Numbered from the stretch's first letter, positions 46,201 to 61,200 are shown. The stretch: 64,000 nt of DNA from Meghimatium bilineatum (GCA_034231615.1 CM067298.1:1059834-1123833), one strand, 5' to 3'. Translations and numbers: made by a program. Notes: a model not told the origin generated them from the sequence alone.

Positions 46201-49200
46201 AGATAGCTGTTGTTTATAAGGAACGTCTTCTGTAAGATAGCTGTTGTTTATAAGGAACATCTTCTGTAAGATAGCTGTTGTTTATAAGGAACATCTTCTG
46301 TAAGATAGCTGTTGTTTATATGAACATCTTCTGTAAGATAGCTGTTGTTTATAAGGAACATCTTCTGTAAGATAGCTGTTGTTTATAAGGAACATCTTCT
46401 GTAAGATAGCTGTTGTTTATAAGGAACATCTTCTGTAAGATAGCTGTTGTTTATATGAATATCTTCTGTAAGATAGCTGTTGTTTATATGAATAGCTTCT
46501 GTAAGATAGCTGTTGTTTATAAGGAACATCTTCTGTAAGATAGCTGTTGTTTATATGAATAGCTTCTGTAAGATAGCTGATGTTTATATGAATAGCTTCT
46601 GTAAGATAGCTGTTGTTTATATGAACATCTTCTGTAAGATAGCTGTTGTTTATATGAACATCTTCTGTAAGATAGCTGTTGTTTATAAGGAACATCTTCT
46701 GTAAGATAGCTGTTGTTTATAAGGAACATCTTCTGTAAGATAGCTGTTGTTTATAAGGAACATCTTCTGTAAGATAGCTGTTGTTTATATGAATATCTTC
46801 TGTAAGATAGCTGTTGTTTATATGAATAGCTTCTGTAAGATAGCTGTTGTTTATAAGGAACATCTTCTGTAAGATAGCTGTTGTTTATATGAATAGCTTC
46901 TGTAAGATAGCTGATGTTTATATGAATAGCTTCTGTAAGATAGCTGTTGTTTATATGAACATCTTCTGTAAGATAGCTGTTGTTTATATGAATATCTTCT
47001 GTAAGATAGCTGTTGTTTATATGAATAGCTTCTGTAAGATAGCTGTTGTTTATAAGGAACATCTTCTGTAAGATAGCTGTTGTTTATATGAACATCTTCT
47101 GTAAGATAGCTGTTGTTTATATGAATAGCTTCTGTAAGATAGCTGATGTTTATATGAATAGCTTCTGTAAGATAGCTGTTGTTTATAAGGAACATCTTCT
47201 GTAAGATAGCTGTTGTTTATATGAATATCTTCTGTAAGATAGCTGTTGTTTATATGAATATCTTCTGTAAGATAGCTGTTGTTTATAAGGAACATCTTCT
47301 GTAAGATAGCTGTTGTTTATATGAATATCTTCTGTAAGATAGCTGTTGTTTATATGAATAGCTTCTGTAAGATAGCTGATGTTTATATGAATAGCTTCTG
47401 TAAGATAGCTGTTGTTTATATGAATAGCTTCTGTAAGATAGCTGTTGTTTATAAGGAACATCTTCTGTAAGATAGCTGTTGTTTATATGAATAGCTTCTG
47501 TAAGATAGCTGTTGTTTATATGAATATCTTCTGTAAGATAGCTGTTGTTTATAAGGAACATCTTCTGTAAGATAGCTGTTGTTTATATGAATATCTTCTG
47601 TAAGATAGCTGTTGTTTATATGAATATCTTCTGTAAGATAGCTGTTGTTTATAAGGAACATCTTCTGTAAGATAGCTGTTGTTTATATGAATATCTTCTG
47701 TAAGATAGCTGTTTTTTATATGAATAGCTTCTGTAAGATAGCTGTTGTTTATAAGGAACATCTTCTGTAAGATAGCTGTTGTTTATATGAACATCTTCTG
47801 TAAGATAGCTGTTGTTTATATGAATATCTTCTGTAAGATAGCTGTTGTTTATATGAATAGCTTCTGTAAGATAGCTGTTGTTTATATGAATAGCTTCTGT
47901 AAGATAGCTGTTGTTTATATGAATAGCTTCTGTAAGATAGCTGATGTTTATATGAATAGCTTCTGTAAGATAGCTGTTGTTTATATTAATAGCTTCTGTA
48001 AGATAGCTGATGTTTATATGAATAGCTTCTGTAAGATAGCTGTTGTTTATATGAATATCTTCTGTAAGATAGCTGTTGTTTATATGAATATCTTCTGTAA
48101 GATAGCTGTTGTTTATAAGGAACATCTTCTGTAAGATAGCTGTTGTTTATATGAACATCTTCTGTAAGATAGATGTTGTTTATATGAATATCTTCTGTAA
48201 GATAGCTGTTGTTTATATGAATATCTTCTGTAAGATAGCTGTTGTTTATAAGGAACATCTTCTGTAAGATAGCTGTTGTTTATAAGGAACATCTTCTGTA
48301 AGATAGCTGTTGTTTATATGAACATCTTCTGTAAGATAGCTGTTGTTTATATGAACATCTTCTGTAAGATAGCTGTTGTTTATATGAATATCTTCTGTAA
48401 GATAGCTGTTGTTTATATGAATATCTTCTGTAAGATAGCTGTTGTTTATAAGGAACATCTTCTGTAAGATAGCTGTTGTTTATATGAATATCTTCTGTAA
48501 GATAGCTGTTGTTTATAAGGAACATCTTCTGTAAGATAGCTGTTGTTTATATGAATATCTTCTGTAAGATAGCTGTTGTTTATATGAATATCTTCTGTAA
48601 GATAGCTGTTGTTTATATGAATAGCTTCTGTAAGGTATCAATAATATGTACTTACTGCGCAAAACTGAAATCCAACAGGTAGATCCAGGAATATGATAAT
48701 AAAGTTTTACTAGTTAGAGACAAACATAATAACACACACAAATCGATGTTTTGACTAAGAGGTCTTTATCAAGACAACAATTGAAACAATTAAACTGTTC
48801 ACATGTGACCATCAATATCATTACTGTTTGTTTTCTGTTATATGTTTTAATTGTTTCAATTGTTGTCTTGATAAAGGCCTTTTAGTAGAAAAATCGATTT
48901 GTGTGTGTTATTATGTTTGTTTCTAACTAGAAAAACTTTCTTCCTGGATCTATCTGTGAGATATCAGTTGTTTATATGAATATCATCTATAAGATGTGCT
49001 TTTGTAAGAAAGACTATAGGCTGTCCAAGAGCTAGCTAGTCCACAGCTAAAGGGATTTGTTCATCATCATCATGTGTTCAAGAACTAGCTAGTCCACAGC
49101 TAAAGGGATTTGTTCATCATCATCATGTGTTCAAGAGCTAGCTAGTCCACAGCTAAAGGGATTAGTTCATCATCATCATGTGTTCAAGAACTAGCTAGTC

Positions 49201-52200
49201 CACAGCTAAAGGGATTAGTTCATCATCATCATGTGTTCAAGAGCTAGCTAGTCCACAGCTAAAGGAATTAGTTCATCATCATCATGTGTTCAAGAGCTAG
49301 CTAGTCCACAGCTAAAGGGATTAGTTCATCATCATCATGTGTTCAAGAGCTAGCTAGTCCACAGCTATAGGGATTAGTTCATCATCATCATGTGTCCAAG
49401 AGCTAGCTAGTCCACAGCTAAAGGGATTAGTTCATCATCATCATGTGTCCAAGAGCTAGCTAGTCCACAGCTAAAGGGATTAGTTCATCATCATCATGTG
49501 TTCAAGAGCTAGCTAGTCCACAGCTAAAGGGATTAGTTCATCATCATCATGTGTTCAAGAGCTAGCTAGTCCACAGCTAAAGGGATTAGTTCATCATCAT
49601 CATGTGTCCAAGAGCGAGCTAGTCCACAGCTAAAGGGATTAGTTCATCATCATCATGTGTCCAAGAGCTAGCTAGTCCACAGCTAAAGGGATTAGTTCAT
49701 CATCATCATGTGTTCAAGAGCTAGCTAGTCCACAGCTAAAGGGATTAGTTCATCATCATCATGTGTTCAAGAGCTAGCTAGTCCACAGCTAAAGGGATTA
49801 GTTCATCTTCAACATCAACAGTCATAATTGTATGTATTTTATTACCTAATTTTATAAATTTGTGTTGTTTCATCCATTTCAGGAGACAAACAAAGATGGT
49901 GCATGTGAAACACAGGCAGGAGAAACAAATGTAAGTTTGACAAGATGGTTCTTTTATTTGTTTCTTCTGTTATAGTTGACATAATTCAGAATATTTTGTG
50001 TGTAAATGTCTTGTACGACTTTGATATGATCTTACTCGTGTGTTGAGAATATTGATGTCAATCTGTATTTGTATTGTTGTTACAATTATTGCTGGAATGA
50101 TCACAGACACAGAGTGTGCACGACAACTGGATGTAATTGGAATAGCTGCAATGATGAATGAAATTAGGCAGTTCTAAATAGTACAGAAATTATTGTGTAC
50201 AGCAGATCTGCTTTGTCAGCAGCCACACTCAGGAGATGAATGGGTAGAATACTGCATGAGCAGGAGATGAAGGGAGAATACTGCATGAGAATAAAGGGTA
50301 GAATACTGCAGGAGATAAAAGGGTAGAATACTGCATGAGCAGGAGATAAAGGGTAGAATACTGCATGAGCAGGAGATAAAGGGTAGAATACTGCAGGAGA
50401 TAAAAGGGTAGAATACTGCAGGAGATAAAAGGGTAGAATACTGCATGAGCAGGAGATAAAGGGTAGAATACTGCATGAGTAGGAGATAAAGGGTAGAATA
50501 CTGCATGAGCAGGAGATAAAGGGTAGAATACTGCATGAGCAGGAGATAAAGGGTAGAATACTGCATGAGCAGGAGATAAAGGGTAGAATACTGCATGAGA
50601 TAAAGGGTAGAATACTGCAGGAGATAAAGGGTAGAATACTGCATGAGCAGGAGATAAAGGGTAGAATACTGCAAAAATATGACAATCAGCATCACTATTT
50701 TCATTTACTGCCCAGAAAGCAGGAAAGCTTAGCAATTACAAATCTTCTATCAGTATCTGGAAAGGATTGCAGACTGTGTCTCATCAACAATCTTCATCTA
50801 GAACAGAGACAATGAACCTTCTTGTCTGCCACGGGCCATTTGTAAATTTAGAACATGATTTGCTATATAAAATTATCAACTTGCAAAAATGATCTGACTC
50901 AAACATTGAAGTAACTCACACCTAATGTGATGGCTGCAACTTCTGCTGTGTGGTGACATGTGCCATGTTAGCTGGTATGGGTGATATTTGTTATTCGCAA
51001 AACTCTTCGCCAGATGCATGTCCATGACTACAAATGGCTAGCTCAATGTAGATATTTGTTGACAGTTGGTTTTTATCGATATATTACATTCGTAAGCTTC
51101 AGATTGCTACAGGTTATATACCATAGCTTATGTTGCAAGATATGGAAAACTGGTATATCGTCAAAGGACTGGAAAAAATAGGTTTATATCCCATTACCAC
51201 ACAATGGCAACCTACAGTTATGCACTAACTACAGAACTTTAACTTTGATATCAAGCCGGTAAAATACTATTACATATCATAATGAAAAGAATGCAAAATA
51301 AGATAAAAACAGAAGTTCATGAGGCACAGGCAGGTTTTAGATCCGGCAGAGACACCAGAGACCATATCTTCAATATGAGAGTCATTTTAGAAAAATTCAA
51401 ATTGCAGAGAATTCACCATATACCTACCGTACTCACATGTTTCATCAACTACATCAAAGTGTTCAAATGTGCATGACATCACCAACTGTGGAGTATTATG
51501 AATGACATGGGATTCCAAAAACATCTCGCACATTTAATCGCATAGCTGTATCACGAACAAGAGGCAGCAGTAAAAGTGGACGCAACAATATCAGAATGGC
51601 TTAATGTACAGAAAGGAGTTAGACAAGGATGCACACTATCACTGTGCCTGTTCAATATCTATGCTGAAAGATTAATGAGAAATGTAAAAGATGACATGAC
51701 ATATTTGCTGACTTCCAACTTTTACCATCGGCTGTCAGCAGATCCCAGCAATCATATACATAGAAGACACATTTCTCTTAGCAACAAACAAAGATGGACT
51801 AAAGCAAATGTTAATATTGACCAAAAAATACTGTGAAGGCCAAAACCTGTTCTTAAATATGAAGAAAACAAAAATTATAACAACTGATAATCTTAGAATA
51901 ATCAAGATCAAGAACACGGACAATGAAGATAAGTTTCATATAAACTGTCTAGATCAAATCTGAGCTAATGTTACTGATGTATATTTGTAACAAATCTGAG
52001 CTAATGTTACTGATGTATATTTGTAACACACTGTCTAGATCAAATCTGAGCTAATGTTACCGATGTATATTTGTAACAAATCTGAGCTAATGTTACTGAT
52101 GTATATTTGTAACAAATCTGAGCTAATGTTACCGATGTATATTTGTAACAAATCTGAGCTAATGTTACTGATGTATATTTGTAACAAATCTGAGCTAATG

Positions 52201-55200
52201 TTACTGATGTATATTTGTAACAAACTGTCTAGATCAAATCTGAGCTAATGTTACCGATGTATATTTGTAACAAATCTGAGCTAATGTTACCGATGTATAT
52301 TTGTAACAAATCTGAGCTAATGTTACCAATGTATATTTGTAACAAATCTGAGCTAATGTTACCGATGTATATTTGTAACAAATCTGAGCTAATGTTAGAG
52401 ATGTATATTTGTAACAAATCTGAGCTAATGTTACTGATGTATATTTGTAACAAATCTGAGCTAATGTTACCAATGTATATTTGTAACAAATCTGAGCTAA
52501 TGTTACCAATGTATATTTGTAACAAATCTGAGCTAATGTTAGAGATGTATATTTGTAACAAATCTGAGCTAATGTTACCAATGTATATTTGTAACAAATC
52601 TGAGCTAATGTTACCAATGTCTATTTGTAACAAATCTGAGCTAATGTTACCAATGTATATTTGTAACAAATCTGAGCTAATGTTACCAATGTATATTTGT
52701 AACAAATCTGAGCTAATGTTACCAATGTATATTTGTAACAAATCTGAGCTAATGTTACCAATGTATATTTGTAACAAATCTGAGCTAATGTTACCAATGT
52801 ATATTTGTAACAAATCTGAGCTAATGTTACCAATGTATATTTGTAACAAATCTGAGCTAATGTTACCAATGTATATTTGTAACAAATCTGAGCTAATGTT
52901 AGAGATGTATATTTGTAACAAATCTGAGCTAATGTTACCAATGTATATTTGTAACAAATCTGAGCTAATGTTACCAATGTATATTTGTAACAAATCTGAG
53001 CTAATGTTACCAATGTATATTTGTAACAAATCTGAGCTAATGTTACCAATGTATATTTGTAACAAATCTGAGCTAATGTTACCAATGTATATTTGTAACA
53101 AATCTGAGCTAATGTTACCGATGTATATTTGTAACAAATCTGAGCTAATGTTACTGATGTATATTTGTAACAAATCTGAGCTAATGTTACCAATGTATAT
53201 TTGTAACAAATCTGAGCTAATGTTACCGATGTATATTTGTAACAAATCTGAGCTAATGTTACAGATGTATATTTGTAACAAATCTGAGCTAATGTTACCA
53301 ATGTATATTTGTAACAAATCTGAGCTAATGTTACCAATGTATATTTGTAACAAATCTGAGCAAATGTTACCGATGTATATTTGTAACAAATCTGAGCTAA
53401 TGTTAGAGATGTATATTTGTAACAAATCTGAGCTAATGTTACTGATGTATATTTGTAACAAATCTGAGCTAATGTTACCAATGTATATTTGTAACAAATC
53501 TGAGCTAATGTTACCGATGTATATTTGTAACAAATCTGAGCTAATGTTACAGATGTATATTTGTAACAAATCTGAGCTAATGTTACCAATGTATATTTGT
53601 AACAAATCTGAGCTAATGTTACCAATGTATATTTGTAACAAATCTGAGCTAATGTTACCAATGTATATTTGTAACAAATCTGAGCTAATGTTACCAATGT
53701 ATATTTGTAACAAATCTGAGCTAATGTTACCAATGAATATTTGTAACAAATCTGAGCTAATGTTACCGATGTATATTTGTAACAAATCTGAGCTAATGTT
53801 ACAGATGTATATTTGTAACAAATCTGAGCTAATGTTACAGATGTATATTTGTAACAAATCTGAGCTAATGTTACAGATGTATATTTGTAACAAATCTGAG
53901 CTAATGTTACCAATGTATATTTGTAACAAATCTGAGCTAATGTTACCAATGTATATTTGTAACAAATCTGAGCTAATGTTACCAATGTATATTTGTAACA
54001 AATCTGAGCTAATGTTACCAATGTATATTTGTAACAAATCTGAGCTAATGTTACCGATGTATATTTGTAACAAATCTGAGCTAATGTTACCAATGTATAT
54101 TTGTAACAAATCTGAGCTAATGTTACCGATGTATATTTGTAACAAATCTGAGCTAATGTTAGAGATGTATATTTGTAACAAATCTGAGCTAATGTTACTG
54201 ATGTATATTTGTAACAAATCTGAGCTAATGTTACCGATGTATATTTGTAACAAATCTGAGCTAATGTTACCGATGTATATTTGTAACAAATCTGAGCTAA
54301 TGTTACAGATGTATATTTGTAACAAATCTGAGCTAATGTTACCGATGTATATTTGTAACAAATCTGAGCTAATGTTACCAATGTATATTTGTAACAAATC
54401 TGAGCTAATGTTACCAATGTATATTTGTAACAAATCTGAGCTAATGTTACCGATGTATATTTGTAACAAATCTGAGCTAATGTTACTGATGTATATTTGT
54501 AACAAATCTGAGCTAATGTTACCAATGTATATTTGTAACAAATCTGAGCTAATGTTACAGATGTATATTTGTAACAAATCTGAGCTAATGTTACCAATGT
54601 ATATTTGTAACAAATCTGAGCTAATGTTACCGATGTATATTTGTAACAAATCTGAGCTAATGTTACCAATGTATATTTGTAACAAATCTGAGCTAATGTT
54701 ACCAATGTATATTTGTAACAAATCTGAGCTAATGTTACCAATGTATATTTGTAACAAATCTGAGCTAATGTTACCAATGTATATTTGTAACAAATCTGAG
54801 CTAATGTTACCGATGTATATTTGTAACAAATCTGAGCTAATGTTACAGATGTATATTTGTAACAAATCTGAGCTAATGTTACAGATGTATATTTGTAACA
54901 AATCTGAGCTAATGTTAGAGATGTATATTTGTAACAAATCTGAGCTAATGTTACTGATGTATATTTGTAACAAATCTGAGCTAATGTTACCAATGTATAT
55001 TTGTAACAAATCTGAGCTAATGTTACCGATGTATATTTGTAACAAATCTGAGCTAATGTTAGAGATGTATATTTGTAACAAATCTGAGCTAATGTTACTG
55101 ATGTATATTTGTAACAAATCTGAGCTAATGTTACCAATGTATATTTGTAACAAATCTGAGCTAATGTTACCAATGTATATTTGTAACAAATCTGAGCTAA

Positions 55201-58200
55201 TGTTAGAGATGTATATTTGTAACAAATCTGAGCTAATGTTACCAATGTATATTTGTAACAAATCTGAGCTAATGTTACCAATGTCTATTTGTAACATATC
55301 TGAGCTAATGTTACCAATGTATATTTGTAACAAATCTGAGCTAATGTTACCAATGTATATTTGTAACAAATCTGAGCTAATGTTACCAATGTATATTTGT
55401 AACAAATCTGAGCTAATGTTACCAATGTATATTTGTAACAAATCTGAGCTAATGTTACCAATGTATATTTGTAACAAATCTGAGCTAATGTTACCGATGT
55501 ATATTTGTAACAAATCTGAGCTAATGTTACCGATGTATATTTGTAACAAATCTGAGCTAATGTTACCGATGTATATTTGTAACAAATCTGAGCTAATGTT
55601 ACTGATGTATATTTGTAACAAATCTGAGCTAATGTTACCGATGTATAGTTGTAACAAATCTGAGCTAATGTTACCGATGTATATTTGTAACAAATCTGAG
55701 CTAATGTTACCAATGTATATTTGTAACAAATCTGAGCTAATGTTACCAATGTATATTTGTAACAAATCTGAGCTAATGTTACCAATGTATATTTGTAACA
55801 AATCTGAGCTAATGTTACCAATGTATATTTGTAACAAATCTGAGCTAATGTTACCAATGTATATTTGTAACAAATCTGAGCTAATGTTACCAATGTATAT
55901 TTGTAACAAATCTGAGCTAATGTTACCGATGTATATTTGTAACAAATCTGAGCTAATGTTACAGATGTATATTTGTAACAAATCTGAGCTAATGTTACAG
56001 ATGTATATTTGTAACAAATCTGAGCTAATGTTACCAATGTATATTTGTAACAAATCTGAGCTAATGTTACAGATGTATATTTGTAACAAATCTGAGCTAA
56101 TGTTACAGATGTATATTTGTAACAAATCTGAGCTAATGTTACAGATGTATATTTGTAACAAATCTGAGCTAATGTTACCGATGTATATTTGTAACAAATC
56201 TTAGCTAATGTTACCGATGTATATTTGTAACAAATCTTAGCTAATGTTACCAATGTATATTTGTAACAAATCTGAGCTAATGTTACCGATGTATATTTGT
56301 AACAAATCTGAGCTAATGTTAGAGATGTATATTTGTAACAAATCTGAGCTAATGTTACTGATGTATATTTGTAACAAATCTGAGCTAATGTTACCAATGT
56401 ATATTTGTAACAAATCTGAGCTAATGTTACCAATGTATATTTGTAACAAATCTGAGTTAATGTTAGAGATGTATATTTGTAACAAATCTGAGCTAATGTT
56501 AGAGATGTATATTTGTAACAAATCTGAGCTAATGTTACTGATGTATATTTGTAACAAATCTGAGCTAATGTTACCAATGTATATTTGTAACAAATCTGAG
56601 CTAATGTTACAGATGTATATTTGTAACAAATCTGAGCTAATGTTACCAATGTATATTTGTAACAAATCTGAGCTAATGTTACCGATGTATATTTGTAACA
56701 AATCTGAGCTAATGTTACCAATGTATATTTGTAACAAATCTGAGCTAATGTTACCAATGTATATTTGTAACAAATCTGAGCTAATGTTACCAATGTATAT
56801 TTGTAACAAATCTGAGCTAATGTTACCAATGTATATTTGTAACAAATCTGAGCTAATGTTACCAATGTATATTTGTAACAAATCTGAGCTAATGTTACAG
56901 ATGTATATTTGTAACAAATCTGAGCTAATGTTACAGATGTATATTTGTAACAAATCTGAGCTAATGTTACAGATGTATTTTTGTAACAAATCTGAGCTAA
57001 TGTTACCGATGTATATTTGTAACAAATCTGAGCTAATGTTACCAATGTATATTTGTAACAAATCTGAGCTAATGTTACCGATGTATATTTGTAACAAATC
57101 TGAGCTAATGTTAGAGATGTATATTTGTAACAAATCTGAGCTAATGTTACTGATGTATATTTGTAACAAATCTGAGCTAATGTTACCAATGTATATTTGT
57201 AACAAATCTGAGCTAATGTTACCAATGTATATTTGTAACAAATCTGAGCTAATGTTAGAGATGTATATTTGTAACAAATCTGAGCTAATGTTACCAATGT
57301 ATATTTGTAACAAATCTGAGCTAATGTTACCAATGTCTATTTGTAACATATCTGAGCTAATGTTACCAATGTATATTTGTAACAAATCTGAGCTAATGTT
57401 ACCAATGTATATTTGTAACAAATCTGAGCTAATGTTACCAATGTATATTTGTAACAAATCTGAGCTAATGTTACCAATGTATATTTGTAACAAATCTGAG
57501 CTAATGTTACCAATGTATATTTGTAACAAATCTGAGCTAATGTTACCAATGTATATTTGTAACAAATCTGAGCTAATGTTACCGATGTATATTTGTAACA
57601 AATCTGAGCTAATGTTACTGATGTATATTTGTAACAAATCTGAGCTACTGTTACTGATGTATATTTGTAACAAATCTGAGCTAATGTTACCGATGTATAT
57701 TTGTAACAAATCTGAGCTAATGTTACCGATGTATATTTGTAGCAAATCTGAGCTAATGTTACCAATGTATATTTGTAACAAATCTGAGCTAATGTTACCA
57801 ATGTATATTTGTAACAAATCTGAGCTAATGTTACCAATGTATATTTGTAACAAATCTGAGCTAATGTTACCAATGTATATTTGTAACAAATCTGAGCTAA
57901 TGTTACCAATGTATATTTGTAACAAATCTGAGCTAATGTTACCAATGTATATTTGTAACAAATCTGAGCTAATGTTACCAATGTATATTTGTAACAAATC
58001 TGAGCTAATGTTACAGATGTATATTTGTAACAAATCTGAGCTAATGTTACAGATGTATATTTGTAACAAATCTGAGCTAATGTTACCAATGTATATTTGT
58101 AACAAATCTGAGCTAATGTTACCAATGTATATTTGTAACAAATCTGAGCTAATGTTACAGATGTATATTTGTAACAAATCTGAGCTAATGTTACAGATGT

Positions 58201-61200
58201 ATATTTGTAACAAATCTGAGCTAATGTTACCGATGTATATTTGTAACAAATCTTAGCTAATGTTACCAATGTATATTTGTAACAAATCTGAGCTAATGTT
58301 ACCGATGTATATTTGTAACAAATCTGAGCTAATGTTAGAGATGTATATTTGTAACAAATCTGAGCTAATGTTACTGATGTATATTTGTAACAAATCTGAG
58401 CTAATGTTACCAATGTATATTTGTAACAAATCTGAGCTAATGTTACCAATGTATATTTGTAACAAATCTGAGTTAATGTTAGAGATGTATATTTGTAACA
58501 AATCTGAGCTAATGTTAGAGATGTATATTTGTAACAAATCTGAGCTAATGTTACCAATGTCTATTTGTAACAAATCTGAGCTAATGTTACCAATGTATAT
58601 TTGTAACAAATCTGAGCTAATGTTACCAATGTATATTTGTAACAAATCTGAGCTAATGTTACCAATGTATATTTGTAACAAATCTGAGCTAATGTTACCG
58701 ATGTATATTTGTAACAAATCTGAGCTAATGTTACCAATGTATATTTGTAACAAATCTGAGCTAATGTTACCGATGTATATTTGTAACAAATCTGAGCTAA
58801 TGTTAGAGATGTATATTTGTAACAAATCTGAGCTAATGTTACTGATGTATATTTGTAACAAATCTGAGCTAATGTTACCAATGTATATTTGTAACAAATC
58901 TGAGCTAATGTTACCAATGTATATTTGTAACAAATCTGAGCTAATGTTAGAGATGTATATTTGTAACAAATCTGAGCTAATGTTACCAATGTATATTTGT
59001 AACAAATCTGAGCTAATGTTACCAATGTCTATTTGTAACATATCTGAGCTAATGTTACCAATGTATATTTGTAACAAATCTGAGCTAATGTTACCAATGT
59101 ATATTTGTAACAAATCTGAGCTAATGTTACCAATGTATATTTGTAACAAATCTGAGCTAATGTTACCAATGTTTATTTGTAACAAATCTGAGCTAATGTT
59201 ACCAATGTATATTTGTAACAAATCTGAGCTAATGTTACCAATGTATATTTGTAACAAATCTGAGCTAATGTTACCGATGTATATTTGTAACAAATCTGAG
59301 CTAATGTTACTGATGTATATTTGTAACAAATCTGAGCTAATGTTACTGATGTATATTTGTAACAAATCTGAGCTAATGTTACCGATGTATATTTGTAACA
59401 AATCTGAGCTAATGTTACCGATGTATATTTGTAACAAATCTGAGCTAATGTTACCAATGTATATTTGTAACAAATCTGAGCTAATGTTACCAATGTATAT
59501 TTGTAACAAATCTGAGCTAATGTTACCAATGTATATTTGTAACAAATCTGAGCTAATGTTACCAATGTATATTTGTAACAAATCTGAGCTAATGTTACCA
59601 ATGTATATTTGTAACAAATCTGAGCTAATGTTACCAATGTATATTTGTAACAAATCTGAGCTAATGTTACCAATGTATATTTGTAACAAATCTGAGCTAA
59701 TGTTACAGATGTATATTTGTAACAAATCTGAGCTAATGTTACAGATGTATATTTGTAACAAATCTGAGCTAATGTTACCAATGTATATTTGTAACAAATC
59801 TGAGCTAATGTTACCAATGTATATTTGTAACAAATCTGAGCTAATGTTACAGATGTATATTTGTAACAAATCTGAGCTAATGTTACAGATGTATATTTGT
59901 AACAAATCTGAGCTAATGTTACCGATGTATATTTGTAACAAATCTTAGCTAATGTTACCAATGTATATTTGTAACAAATCTGAGCTAATGTTACCGATGT
60001 ATATTTGTAACAAATCTGAGCTAATGTTAGAGATGTATATTTGTAACAAATCTGAGCTAATGTTACTGATGTATATTTGTAACAAATCTGAGCTAATGTT
60101 ACCAATGTATATTTGTAACAAATCTGAGCTAATGTTACCAATGTATATTTGTAACAAATCTGAGTTAATGTTAGAGATGTATATTTGTAACAAATCTGAG
60201 CTAATGTTAGAGATGTATATTTGTAACAAATCTGAGCTAATGTTACCAATGTCTATTTGTAACAAATCTGAGCTAATGTTACCAATGTATATTTGTAACA
60301 AATCTGAGCTAATGTTACCAATGTATATTTGTAACAAATCTGAGCTAATGTTACCAATGTATATTTGTAACAAATCTGAGCTAATGTTACCAATGTATAT
60401 TTGTAACAAATCTGAGCTAATGTTACCAATGTATATTTGTAACAAATCTGAGCTAATGTTACCAATGTATATTTGTAACAAATCTGAGCTAATGTTACCA
60501 ATGTATATTTGTAACAAATCTGAGCTAATGTTACCAATGTATATTTGTAACAAATCTGAGCTAATGTTACCAATGTATATTTGTAACAAATCTGAGCTAA
60601 TGTTACCAATATATATTTGTAACAAATCTGAGCTAATGTTACCAATGAATATTTGTAACAAATCTGAGCTAATGTTACCGATGTATATTTGTAACAAATC
60701 TGAGCTAATGTTACAGATGTATATTTGTAACAAATCTGAGCTAATGTTACCAATGTATATTTGTAACAAATCTGAGCTAATGTTACAGATGTATATTTGT
60801 AACAAATCTGAGCTAATGTTACCAATGTATATTTGTAACAAATCTGAGCTAATGTTATCAATGTATATTTGTAACAAATCTGAGCTAATGTTACCAATGT
60901 ATATTTGTAACAAATCTGAGCTAATGTTACCAATGTATATTTGTAACAAATCTGAGCTAATGTTACCGATGTATATTTGTAACAAATCTGAGCTAATGTT
61001 ACTGATGTATATTTGTAACAAATCTGAGCTAATGTTACCAATGTATATTTGTAACAAACTGTCTAGATCAAATCTGAGCTAATGTTACCGATGTATATTT
61101 GTAACAAATCTGAGCTAATGTTACTGATGTATATTTGTAACAAATCTGAGCTAATGTTACCGATGTATATTTGTAACAAATCTGAGCTAATGTTACCGAT

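Noticed and set aside
44386..48525. Many overlapping 60-210-codon frames with ICK/AVVYMN or NNSYLTED repeats
   Set aside because: They are translations of the 33-bp units and are broken wherever a 34-bp unit occurs. They lie within EFL1 intron 6.
50164..50735. Three overlapping ~165-codon minus-strand frames with a repeated [12 protein letters not shown] pattern
   Set aside because: They are the three frames of a ~30-bp minisatellite and none has independent support.
52229..61082. Very long open frames (up to ~1,320 codons) on both strands
   Set aside because: They are a consequence of a 36-bp unit without stops in those frames. They are intronic, wholly repetitive, lack any start context or flanking gene structure, and are explained by the satellite.
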